From Zygaena filipendulae (lineage: Eukaryota > Arthropoda > Insecta > Lepidoptera > Zygaenidae): DNA of 64,000 nucleotides. The notes under the pieces were generated by a model that worked only from the letters and a program-made list of their open reading frames with translations, ran no database searches and was not told where the DNA came from. Numbering within the stretch: position 1 is the first letter of the stretch; each line of letters starts with the position of its first letter. This document shows positions 51,437-62,103 of the stretch, one piece after another. The stretch lies in the NCBI GenBank assembly GCA_907165275.2, contig OU015649.1:15592001-15656000 (forward strand), in the 5' to 3' direction. The translations under genes and the position numbers were made by a program.

Positions 51437-51512
51437 GGAGGCTCGGCAACTTCCGAGAACTTTCGGCAACTCTCGGCAACTCTCGGCAAGATTCGGCAAC
51501 GTCGGACAACAA
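51437..51512. repeat. Minisatellite, about 10-11 bp unit CTCGGCAACT
   Basis: Seven imperfect units of TCGGCAACT-type sequence. It makes the arginine/serine-rich repeat seen in a minus-strand frame, which is not a gene. Confidence 0.75.
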
Positions 51513-52028
51513 TCGGTAATGAACGCAATCAGAGCACCTTGTAAGTGGGCACCGAAGCCACGCCACTTCGGGAAACTTGCATCGCTGTACAAATCGTATC
51601 AAATTATATCGTGGATAACCCCCTATATTCACCCTCATTTCTCCTCTCATCTGCTCATTGAATAGAATAACGGCAATACCATAGACAGGTAGAGAATTGA
51701 GTTTGACTAATACAGGTTCGTTTTTGACGAGTGTAAATTTTATAAAAATTATCCCTCATACGCTCACACGCAGTGATTACTGATGCTTTCCGTGAAAGCC
51801 TTTTTTAAACCCCGTAATATATTTGTCTGACTCTGATTGTCTATGTGTGTCCTATAGCATTGTTGGACTTGAACTATGTCTGTATACGATCTGGAAACCA
51901 GACAAATAAAAAAAAAACTGTTCTAAATGGTTACAAATCCACATAATGATAGGAACCTTACCTGTGCATCCAGAAACACTTTAATTTGTCAGTTCAGTCA
52001 TCAGTCTTTCTTTTTCTTTTATAGTGTA
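51513..52028. other. Non-genic stretch
   Basis: Nothing recognised. Confidence 0.4.
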
Positions 52029-52230
52029 CTAGCTGTTCCCCGCGTTTTATCCGCGGTAATTTCAGAGTTCCCGCGGGAACTTCGAAATTAAAAGTACCCT
52101 ATTTCCTTCTCTGTACCCCTGACAACGTGCATGCAAAATTTTCATGATAATCGCTAGAGCCGTTAAGGCTTGTAAGCGTAACAAACATACGAACAAACTC
52201 ACTTTCCTATTTATATTATTAGTGAGGATA
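52029..52230 (-). mobile_element. Lep1-type Helitron
   Basis: CTAGCTGTTCCCCGCGTTTT, GAGTTCCCGCGGGAACTTCG, end TTATATTATTAGTGAGGAT. Confidence 0.8.
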
Positions 52231-52914
52231 GTAAGGATTGATGGAATGGAATGGAACATAGTGTATAGATGGAAAAGGTATTTTCGTATTGAGCAAAGTT
52301 GCACATCATGCAGCAAACTAAACCTCTCGAACGTTAGAACAAAAACGCTTTGAATAAGCTAAATTCCCTCAAAGGGGCTTTTAGAGTTAGTGTTGGCGCA
52401 TTGCAATACTGTTTATACTGTGTCATGGGCAATTAAAGTTGCTCTTGGACACCAATGAACGGAACGGGGATGGGGATGGAGAAAGAGAGGGGGCGGAGAA
52501 CTCGCCACAAACTTGCTGAGACTTGGGCAGAGTTGGACGAAACTTCGTCAGTTTTAGCCCCTCGACTTGAACCACCAACTCCCAACTATCCAATCGGCTC
52601 CAACAAAAGCTTTGCGATTAATTTGTTTACAAAAGTTGAGGCTTTTCCAGCTTCAAGGGGCATTTGTGTTCGGACAATTAAATTTTACGAGTGTCAGTAC
52701 AGTTCGAGCTTGGCTAATGACAGCCCGCGCGAGCCCAGGGCGCGTAGGTCGCCCGGACCATTCCTGGGTTTATCTCGGAGACGATTAACTATAGACGTTG
52801 GTCTGTGATTAGTTTGACAAGTTTGATTGTTAATGCCCTAGGTTTAACTCTGGTAGATGCGCGAAAACTAAATGTACATTCTTTTATGTTTTAACAACAA
52901 CTCTAAAAAAATTG
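52231..52914. other. Non-genic stretch with overlapping frames
   Basis: Plus frame 52455-52808 (117 codons) begins in a GGGATGGGGATGG purine tract, and another frame overlaps it. No domain; 52730-52765 is GC-rich. I do not call a gene. Confidence 0.4.
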
Positions 52915-53223
52915 AGGTATAGTTTGTGAGTTTGTGACGTTGTAGGGGGTAATCTCTCGATTTACTGAACCGATTTAAAAAATTATATTACTTATAGGAT
53001 CACACTTAAGTGATTGTGAGTGACATAGGGTACTTTTTATCCCGGAATTACCGCGGGAACTGCCGAGTTTGTGAGTTTGCGAGGTTGTAATTTCTGGATC
53101 TACTGAACTGATTTTGAAAATTCTTTCACTTATATGATCCTGAGTGTCATAGAGTACTTTTCATCCTGGAATTTCCGCGGAAACTCTGGAGTTAATGCGA
53201 GTGAAACCGCGGGGGACAGCTAG
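52915..53223 (+). mobile_element. Helitron-like subfamily C, tandem duplicated
   Basis: The block GTGAGTTTG...TACTGAACCGATTT...GGTACTTTTTATCCCGGAAT occurs twice (about 52921-53060 and 53061-53180). Ends GCGGGGGACAGCTAG. Confidence 0.7.
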
Positions 53224-53458
53224 TGTTCTTATTTATTTGATGAACATTGGTGTATCATATTATGTAATTATGTATTAACAAAAAAGTAAATAAGTATTAC
53301 TGCATCAGCTGTCTGGTAGCCATAGTACGAGCTCTATTTACCAGGTGGCGTTATGTGATAATGTCCAAACAGTTTTTTTATTTAAAAACATTGAAAATAT
53401 AACGTTTAGTTTTACTAAAGATTTGGCTGCACAGTTATACTGTCAATTGATTAGTTAA

Positions 53459-53602
53459 CCAGCTGTCCCCCGCCGTTTCCCCGTGTTAATTTCGGAGATC
53501 CTGCAGGAATTCCGGGGTGAAAAGTACTCCATGTACCCCTGACAACGTTCATGCAAAATTTTATGATGATCGGTTCAGTAGTTAAGGCGTGAAAGCATAC
53601 CA
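53459..53602 (-). mobile_element. Lep1-type Helitron, 5'-truncated
   Basis: CCAGCTGTCCCCCGCCGTTTC, GAGATCCTGCAGGAATTCCG, TGATGATCGGTTCAGTAG. Confidence 0.65.
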
Positions 53603-53689
53603 AAGTACTTTCTCCGACACTTCCAACAATTTTAACTATATCATTATATTTCAAACAATTTACACAATTCTTGACAAATTATATACTTA

Positions 53690-53815
53690 AACCTTCCTCA
53701 TGAATCACTCTATCTTGGTGAGACTGCATGAAAATTCTTTCAGCGGTGTTTGAGATTCCTGCGAACAGACATACAAACGCGGCAAAGGACTTTGTTATGT
53801 ATGTAGTGATACAGA
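53690..53815 (-). repeat. Degenerate dispersed repeat
   Basis: CACTCTATCTTGGTGAGACTGC and AAACGCGGCAAAGGACTTTG match 18600-18705. Confidence 0.5.
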
Positions 53816-54414
53816 CCATAAGGTCAATGTTGCTTTTGATGGCGTTACCATAACGGAGTGATTTTTAAAAATAGCAACCATCAGAGAGGAATATTTTTAA
53901 CAGGAACTCAGTCTAACGTTGATTGAGATTAGACAGGCGAATTTAGCAATTTCGTATGCTGATAATGTGTGGATGTAGATAATGTGCGGTCTGGTTCTAA
54001 CTAAGTAAACTGTGCAACAAGTTCCTTCTGAAACGCTTTTCGTGTTTCTACCATTTTCTACTATTCGCTTTCAAATTTAATATTATATTTCACTTGGTAA
54101 ACTACTCGAGTATATTCTATTCATGAACAATTCGAGCGTGTTACGTCTGGAAAACGTTGACAGGTGCAATATACAAAACTTTTGGGATTGAGAGTGCAAA
54201 AATAACTCAAAACAGGGCTTTGGTTTTTATTCAGTTGAGAAATATACAAATATCAGCATGTTTGGTTTCAGATTAAGATTTTCAATGATTGACAAAATCT
54301 ACACTATTTATACTTAGGTACATTAAAATGATTTTTGTATGTTTATTTGTAATGGATGACCTAAAAAACTTTTGACATGTAATGATTATATTCACCAGAT
54401 AAATGAATATGAAT
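53816..54414. other. Non-genic stretch
   Basis: Nothing recognised. Confidence 0.4.
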
Positions 54415-54512
54415 AGTTGCCTGGGTGATAAAGAATACTTTTTATCTCGGAATCCCCGCGGGAATAACGCAATCCACGAAACCTAAACCACGGGGGTCAG
54501 TTATTTGGTGTA
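54415..54512 (+). mobile_element. Degenerate Helitron 3' part
   Basis: AATACTTTTTATCTCGGAAT, CCCCGCGGGAATAACG; terminus CCACGGGGGTCAGTTATT. Confidence 0.5.
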
Positions 54513-55336
54513 CAGTTACGAGTGATTTAGGACTTATAATAGGATAATATATACCTATGGGATACTTTCATCTCAGTAAAAGCTCAGAGTAATAAATATA
54601 CTAGGTTAAAGCAAAGCCCTTCCTTTGTATTGCCGCTGGCACGCCGAAAAATCTTATGTAAAGGTCATTCAACCGTGTAAAATCATGTTTTTATTTGAGG
54701 TTTTCTTAATATTTATTACTAATTTTGCTTATTTGATTACATGTAAGCCTGGTTTATCGCACGTTTAAGTGAGTCCAATGTAAAATATTTAACCCAGTAA
54801 AGTAGTACTTTCTACAGTAGACAGTTATATAGGAACTAACGTAGTATATTATCCGCAACGGAATTTCTTCTAAATTGCACCAGCCCAGCGACACTGCCTT
54901 GAAGCGAAAATTACTATGGATCTATGCAATAAATTCCTTGCCAACTTTGGAAAACCTAACGAAATCCCTATGACCGCATCTTACATTGGTAAGGTTAAGG
55001 TTGGCACAAAATGCTTTCATAGGTTTCAGCGGTTAGTATAAAAGTGCCGACTCTAGTGAATTGCACACAAAACTCTGGATGCACTCGGTGCAATTACCTT
55101 TACAAAATCATATCCCCCACTCGAAATTTTCATGCAAGATCCATACAAATGCTCTGCTGAATATGAGTAGACTAAGGAATTCATTCTCATGAAATATTTG
55201 CTGATTTTAATCGTACAAGCTTCGGGAGTCGACTTCTAAGCGTATGAGCATAGCGATGAGCGGAGCGATTTTAACTCTACTAATGTTCAAAAATAGTTTT
55301 TCAGTACTTAATTATCTAAAGCATATTTTAATAATC
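54513..55336. other. Non-genic stretch
   Basis: 54635-54690 resembles 28225-28285. Otherwise nothing recognised. Confidence 0.4.
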
Positions 55337-55639
55337 TAGACATATAAATAAAATTGAAGTGTCTGTTTGTAATTCCAAAGTAATAGCTTTTCACTAAATG
55401 CATAGGAAAGTATATACAGTACTCACATAAAAAAATCAATTTTTTAAATTTTTCTCTGTCCGTCTGTCTGTCTGTTTGTTCCGGAAAATCTGTGAAACGG
55501 CTGGATCGATTTTGACGGGACTTTCACTGGCAGATAGCTGATGTTATAATGAGCAACTTAGGCTACTTTTATTTTAGAAAAATATAGTTGCTGTGGGAAT
55601 TCCGAAACTTACGCGGTTGAAACTGAGGGGCACAGCTAG
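55337..55639 (+). mobile_element. Helitron-like subfamily D, full length
   Basis: TAGACATATAAATAAAATTG, GTAATAGCTTTTCACTAAATG, (GTCT)n, CGGCTGGATCGATTTTGACG, end GAGGGGCACAGCTAG. Confidence 0.7.
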
Positions 55640-55810
55640 GAACAAAATAAGGTTTAATCGTATAGAACCCGTTTAAACAAGGCAGGGGAAAAAAACTAAA
55701 ATTGTGATAAAAAAAAAGATTATTGTGTCTATTGCTTTCGATGAGAAAACTTCCTTTTTATTAGTTCAACATTATTATATTATAACTTTTATTTTAATGA
55801 ATGGTCATCT

Positions 55811-56283
55811 TATAATAAAGCTGTAGAGAGGAGAATTCGGTATATTGAATATATATTCAAAATTAATATTGGAGGATGAATGGTGATCGATACTGATGCC
55901 AAAAATGTAATCAGTAAATTTTTTGTATGTCTGTCTGTCTGTATGTGCACGCATGGGTCAAAAACTACTGAAGGGATTTTAACCAATCTTGGTACGATGG
56001 TAGTCCATACTCCTGGGCAGGTTATAGGCTATATAACATAACGCTAAGACACATAGAAGCTGAGCAGTAACTATAAATTGGAAGTAAGTCGGATGAAAAT
56101 GCGCTTTCGAGCTCTTATCCTCGCATACGTTTACTCAATCACGCAAAAACGGCTGAACGGATTTGGATGAAATTTGGCATGCACGTTGTCAGAGGTACAG
56201 AAAAGGACATAGGGTACTTTTTATCCCGAAATTCCCGCGGGAACTCCGAAATTACCGCGGGTGAAACCGCGGGGCACAGCTAT
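55811..56283 (+). mobile_element. Chimeric Helitron, inverted partner of 61636
   Basis: 5' part (ATATTGAATATATATTCAAA, GATCGATACTGATGCCAAAA, GTTATAGGCTATATAACATA) is not Lep1. At TACTCAATCACGCAAAAACGG it joins a Lep1 3' half ending CCGCGGGGCACAGCTA. The same junction occurs at 61636-62103 in reverse, so the chimera is a family and not a local accident. Confidence 0.75.
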
Positions 56284-58216
56284 TTTAACAATAAATCCTT
56301 TCATAGCGAAAAAACTGAATTTACGATTCGCAATAAAACACAGATTTTACTAGTGTATACTGAGGTACAGTTTAACTGCTTTACTATCCACTGCACCCAT
56401 CACTATATACTCAGCCTACAACTTATTTCAAGCGGGCCTCACAAGCTGACTCGAAACTGTTTGTTTAGTTTTAAAAGTGCAACGAGTACAGCGAGTGTCG
56501 CTAGCTGTGAACGCAACGCGAGGTGCCCGCGCCGTACAGACAGCGGCCGAAATAAGTACCTAATCGCTTCTGGCAGATTTGAACCTTATTGCAATAGTAA
56601 TAAAGTTCAGGAAAGACAAAAATGTTTACGTATTTTTGACACTGACCGTACCTGCAATACGCTACGCTACTCGTAATTAAAATTTTGTTAATATTTAAGC
56701 AAAGAGATTGCTTGTTTGTGACGTTTAATGTCGCTCCAGATGGCGTTAGTTTTGTTGATCTTTGCTTTTTTGTTAATTGCTATATTATTACTTTGCTGAA
56801 AAAAATGAGCATGTTATTTACAAAGTTTTATTTGCTAATTTTATACTACATTGGCGAAGTTTTAGTTTCAGCATTACTCTGATAAATTGTATCCCACAAA
56901 AAACATAAATGTGAAAATAAGGCCAAAGATTATGGAATAATAGGTGATCTGAGGAGGTCAGACCTAATGATGAAACTTCACGAAGAAATTGGCTAGTTTC
57001 CCGATGTAAAAACGCTGAGATAACCCACCGTCAGAAAACAGCGAGGTTTTATTTCAATTTCTTTGTTTTTATTAAAATCGAATTAGTAAAATTTTTTAAA
57101 TTAAATTAAATTTTCACTGGTTTTTTTTTTTTATTTTCATGCTGTAAATTTTTTAAATTTCCAAATATCATTATGTTAAAGGAGAGCGATGTTATGAAGG
57201 TGGTAAAGACAGCTCAAATGGTTTCGTAGCGTGAAGGCAACTTGTCCTAGCGCACTTGCCGGTTGTCTAAACATTTCAGTTTACAATTTTTCATAGCTGA
57301 TTTTTGATGAAAAAGTATGGACGTTTAATTACGTTCATTATGAGTCTTGTATGAGTTATAGGTAACATAGAATACTGAACGTAAGTTAGCTGTAATAATA
57401 CATAGCTTCCTACGTAAAACACACTTCTGGAAAGTAAATACGTACTGAAAGTAATAAACTCTATATTTTACTTATAATTTATCGATTCCGTTGAAGTTTT
57501 GGATTGTTATTGTCAACTCAGTCCAGTTCAAAAGTCTTTACGTCCTGTTTCGTCAACTCCATCGAGAATAACAACAAAACGGTTTATAAAAGTCATCGCT
57601 TGGGTGAATTCAAGACGACGCGCGACGTTTCGACAGTGATTAAAAAGAAAATTTTGACAATGGCAATGTTTATTTAAAAAAAAAAACTCCATCCACCCAT
57701 TATAATACTATAATAACAAAAAATACATTGAGAATTCAAAAAAGGATGCGAACTCATCGAGAATTATAAGTTGATATAATAAAACCGCCGATATCAGGCC
57801 TCCCCAACCCAACCTTCGCCCCCACACCGACCGGAATACCAAAAATAATAAATTGTTAAAATTCCGAGTTGGCATAACAATTTTTAAGTAATTTTTATCC
57901 CGATACGTACACACACTTAGCGACAATCAATTCTTTTTTCATTTCATTTGCGTTAAAATAAGCTTTATGGCTGTAGCAATAAAAGCTATACTGGTATTGG
58001 CGTAATAAATTTGAGTGATCAGAATGAACAATGTGGCTGCGCGTACCTGAGGGAAATTATCGAGAGTTTGATGACCGACGCGGGTGAGGTCTATAAAGGC
58101 CGATTGGTTCCGTATGATACGTATAGAATTAATATTCCTAAAACGTACCTTTTTATTTTTGCACAACTGTAATTTTTCCATTATACTTGGTACCTTCTGA
58201 GACCAAACAAGCTTAC
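56284..58216. other. Non-genic stretch
   Basis: 56571-56665 is the partner of 2361-2455. 57000-57130 is extremely AT-rich. Short frames only (56167-56882 partly inside the Helitron). Confidence 0.45.
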
Positions 58217-58445
58217 TATCCAACTAATATTATAAACGCGAAAGTTTGTTAGTATGTATGGATCTATGGATGGATGGATGGATGGATGTTTGTCACTCTT
58301 TCACGCAAAAACTACTGGATGGATTCAAATGAAACTTTACAATAATATAGCTTATACATCAGATTAACATACAGGGTACTTTTTATCCCGGAATTCCTGC
58401 GGAAACTATGAAATTAACGCGGGTGAAACCGTGGGGCTCAACTAG
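58217..58445 (+). mobile_element. Lep1-type Helitron with (GGAT)n
   Basis: CCAACTAATATTATAAACGCG, GGAT units at 58260-58286, ACTACTGGATGGATTCAAATG, end CCGTGGGGCTCAACTAG. Confidence 0.8.
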
Positions 58446-58517
58446 TTGTGTATAAAAAAAAATCATTGGTGAGATACTAACATAGCAACCTACTGGAGGT
58501 TTTTAACGTGAATTAAA

Positions 58518-58830
58518 GATGGCAGTTCGGTCATTTATTTTCATGTCGATAAAAAATAGTTAAACATGAATTTTGTTGTGTTTAAGGTGCTGTGTTGGAG
58601 AATAATTTTCAGGGTGACGGTTTTTTGTGCTCAGGGAGATAAATATGACATTTCGAGCTGATTTCTTCGGTTTCCTCCAAGAGCACCGAAAAAGTTCTTG
58701 CCAGCTATAGTAACATGACTTGCAATTTCAAATCCAACAACAAATCATTTTAATAGAAAATACACTGATCTAATTAATTTTACTTGAAACTGGCTAAATG
58801 CATTATATGCGAAAGTCCATAAAAAAGGAG
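58518..58830 (+). repeat. Dispersed repeat family H
   Basis: GATGGCAGTTCGGTCATTTA start, CGAAAAAGTTCTTGCCAGC, GAAACTGGCTAAATGCATTA. Inverse of 34668-34965. Confidence 0.75.
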
Positions 58831-59883
58831 AAAGAAAAGCAGCCCCCTTAGCCATATCACGTGGTCAAATAAAATGATCCAATTTCACGAGATGTCCCTT
58901 AGTTTTCTTAACGATAACAATTATTATACATTACATTGTCAACTTGACTTAGGGGGCAGTTGTCTGTTGTGGCCTAATAGTTAGACATTTAGCCAGACCA
59001 CTTGAGCGATGTACGCGCTGTTCCGAAACCCAAAATTTCTTGTAAAAACCTTTTATTGCTTTTTTAGTTAAGTAGGTACACACCAATACAGTACGCAGCC
59101 GTTTTGTTTTTATAAAATTCATTTGTTTTTTTAGTATAAGCCTTTGAATGTAATATTATTAGGTACCTCACGACTCACGAGTACTGATGACGTTCTCGAT
59201 CCGACGCAGCTTGTTATTCAATACAAATATCGAAATTGGGACAAAATAAAATATTATTATGAACGTAATCACTAATTAATTGATCTAGTAGATTTTATTT
59301 TTTATTTTTTTTTCAAATTGCAACCAAGTGTACATTTCATGTCAGATGTTACATAATATTATATTGTACTTACAACTTAGTAACCCTTTTCGGGTATGGC
59401 AATAATTCCGGAGCTTATATTTATTTATTACATCCACTAATAATACAATATATTAACAATTCATGGATTCAATTAATAAATTTATAAATTGTATTATTTC
59501 CATATAATTAATATACAGGTACAAAATAATTGTATTGGATAATTAGTCAAAAAGTTCAGAGAATGTAGAAATTCATTTTTGTTTTCCAATCTTATATTAT
59601 CTTACTGATTCATGATAATTTACTATACCTATGTCTATAAATTTTTAACCTAATATCAGCTACAAGCAAAACCCTCTTTTGTTTCATTTATGTTAGTTTA
59701 CCTACTATATAAGAAAATCTGTGACTGTGAATGTGACTGTTTGACAGTATCATGACGATTGTTTGATGATATCTGTTACGATTTTTTTTAATTATTACTA
59801 TTATGCAGCTGTACGTTTTCGTATCGTTTAAGATCAAGGCTTTTTAAGTTGAGGATTTCCAATTGTTTTTATATCGCCAACAA
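58831..59883. other. Non-genic stretch
   Basis: Very AT-rich from 59240 to 59600. No gene. Confidence 0.45.
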
Positions 59884-60149
59884 ATAATAATAATATAATA
59901 ATAATAATAATCCACTTCACAACCCACAGATCTACTTGATCCCACAGTAAGCTTAAGCTTGTGTCGTGGAAACCAAGCAACACGTGGTATATACTACACA
60001 TATTATTACATATATTATACTATAGATATATATATACACATCCAGACTGAAAAATGGAACCCTGTGTTCATCACACAAAGTCCACCCCCACCGGGAATCG
60101 AACCCGGAACCTCTTGGCATGGTGACCATTGCGCCGATAGGATCGCCTA
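59884..60149 (-). mobile_element. tRNA-headed SINE (family B)
   Basis: B box GGGTTCGATTCCCG on the minus strand (60091-60104). Tail of (ATT)n at 59884-59912. The head is shortened relative to 36298-36561. Confidence 0.8.
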
Positions 60150-60223
60150 CCGAATGCCTTCAATACCTTATTTCTAAACTAAATAAGACAGCTTACAACA
60201 GACATGATCGGAGAATACGCCCA

Positions 60224-60650
60224 GAGCCCTTATTCACTATGGCCAACAACATTCCTTACCCGTAACGCGCGTCCCAAAGACGCATTTCCAAACGTTGTAG
60301 ATGCCAAAATTTTAGAAACTAGCTGTGCCCCGCGGTTTCACCTGCGGCAATTTTGGAGTTCCCGCGGGTATTCCGGGATAAAAAGTACCCTATGTCCTTC
60401 TCTGACAACGTGAATGCCAAATTTCATCCAAATCCGTTCAGCCGTTTTTGCGTGATTGAGTAACAATCATCCACACATCCACACTTTCACATTTATAATA
60501 TTAGTAGGACTAGTAGGATTATTATTCTTTATGCCATAAGAAACGTAAATGTATTTTTTTGCATTAAAACTTCTTTGATTACGAGGGAAAGACAGTTTTT
60601 GCGGCGTCTCATCTTAGTGCGGCGTGTTATGGTCATAGTGAATAAGGGCC
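60224..60650. mobile_element. N-type MITE carrying a nested Helitron
   Basis: GAGCCCTTATTCACTATGGC start and GGTCATAGTGAATAAGGGCC end; about 195 bp of Lep1 is inserted at 60319. Confidence 0.85.
60319..60510 (-). mobile_element. Lep1-type Helitron nested in N-type MITE
   Basis: CTAGCTGTGCCCCGCGGTTTC, GAGTTCCCGCGGGTATTCCG, end TTTATAATATTAGTAGGA. Near-consensus copy; the N copy at 45843 shows the empty site. Confidence 0.9.
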
Positions 60651-61436
60651 GTGGCGCTGTCGGCAGCGCGGCAACTCAATGACTGGACAAAGATCGAGCT
60701 TTGGCCCGTTCCAATACCGCGCTTCAAACTTTTTTAATTTCCACTCAAAAACGCGTAGCCCCCCTCACCCCGCGCCGGGACCCCCGTCTCGGGACTTCGC
60801 TCGTTGGGGAAGTTTGATTAGTAAGTACCTACCCACGTCGTATATTAATTAAATATCGATGTTGATTAACGAGCGGAACTCCTAAACTACCCAAATCTCA
60901 GTGTTGACCATGTTTCATGAAAATGAGAAATGGATTTTTTTTTATTATTATAATTTCTGTTTACGGTCACTGCAGCTGTATTTCACCATACTAGCGTGCA
61001 AATGTCATATTAACCATGTTCAGAGCTTACAGTATTATAAAATGCGAATAATTTGTTTATTTTATGGTTAATTTTAACGGCATATTTTTAAATAACCTTG
61101 GTTTAATTTATTGCTTGGCCTTGGAATATAATTAGAAAGCTAAATAAAATTTTGGGTCTTTAATTTCATACACTATGTTGTGATTTTTAATAATTTAATT
61201 GCGGTAATCGGGTGAAATAATTACAGCATTTTTTGATATTAGCTCTAATTTGGTCATACGCATAGACTATAGAGCATGACATGTCGTGTTAAGATAAAAC
61301 TTATGCAAAAAAAATAAGTTAATAAGAATAAGCTATAAAAATATTAGCATTGACTTAAAAACAATGGTAATTATAGATTCAGCTGCCCATTAATATTACA
61401 TAAGGTAAGTAGATTTATTAGGGGAAAATTATAAAT
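60651..61436. other. Non-genic stretch
   Basis: 60651-60835 is GC-richer and repeat-poor; the rest AT-rich. No gene. Confidence 0.4.
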
Positions 61437-61622
61437 GAATAAAGTCAAAGTCAAATCATTTATTCAAATTTGGCCCATAATGTGGCTCTATTTGACATCA
61501 ATAAAGTTACATTTATTATGACAGCACCCATAAAACATCTACCCTTCACAGCTTCCTACTGCTCTGGCTGAAGAGAAGAAGCTGAACAACAAACTCTCCA
61601 GTAGCACGCTGTCAGTTTAAAG
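61437..61622 (-). repeat. CR1-like LINE 3' UTR fragment
   Basis: AAAGTCAAAGTCAAATCATT at the tail, then CTGGCTGAAGAGAAGAAGCTG and AACTCTCCAGTAGCACGCTG; no coding part. Confidence 0.6.
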
Positions 61623-61635
61623 TTATATTATAATA

Positions 61636-62103
61636 CTAGCTGTACCCCGCGGTTTCACCCGCGGTAATTTTGGAGTTCCCGAGGGAATTCCGGGATAAAA
61701 AGTACCCTATGTCCTTCTCTGTACCCCTGACAACGTGCATGCCAAATTTTATTCAAACCCGTTCAGCCGTTTTTGCGTGATTGAGTAAACGTATGCGAGG
61801 ATAAGGCTCGAAAGCGCATTTTCATCCCACTTGCTTCAAATTTATCGTCACTGCTCAGCTCCTATGTGTCTTAGCGTAATGTTATATAGCCTATAACCTG
61901 CCCAGGAGTATGGACTACCATCGTACCAAGTTTGGTTAAAATCCCTTCAGTAGTTTTTGACCCATGCGTCGACAGACAGACATACAAAAAATTTACTGAT
62001 TGCATTTTTGGCATCAGTATCGATCACCATCCATCCTCCAATATTAATTTTGAATATATATTCAATGTACGGAATTGACCTCTCTACAGTTTTATTATAA
62101 GTA
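61636..62103 (-). mobile_element. Chimeric Helitron, inverted partner of 55811
   Basis: CTAGCTGTACCCCGCGGTTTC, Lep1 half up to TTGCGTGATTGAGTAAACG, then the non-Lep1 part through GCATCAGTATCGATCACCA to TATATATTCAATGTACGG. Confidence 0.8.

Noticed and set aside
51393..51650. Arginine/serine-rich repeat protein on the minus strand
   Set aside because: The repeats come from a 10-11-bp minisatellite; no start context or homologous domain.
52455..52808. 117-codon plus-strand ORF
   Set aside because: Starts in a purine-rich tract, overlaps another frame, and has no recognisable domain or splice structure.
56167..56676. 169-codon ORF
   Set aside because: Its first third is Helitron sequence (also seen at 27744 and 40571) and the rest has no domain.
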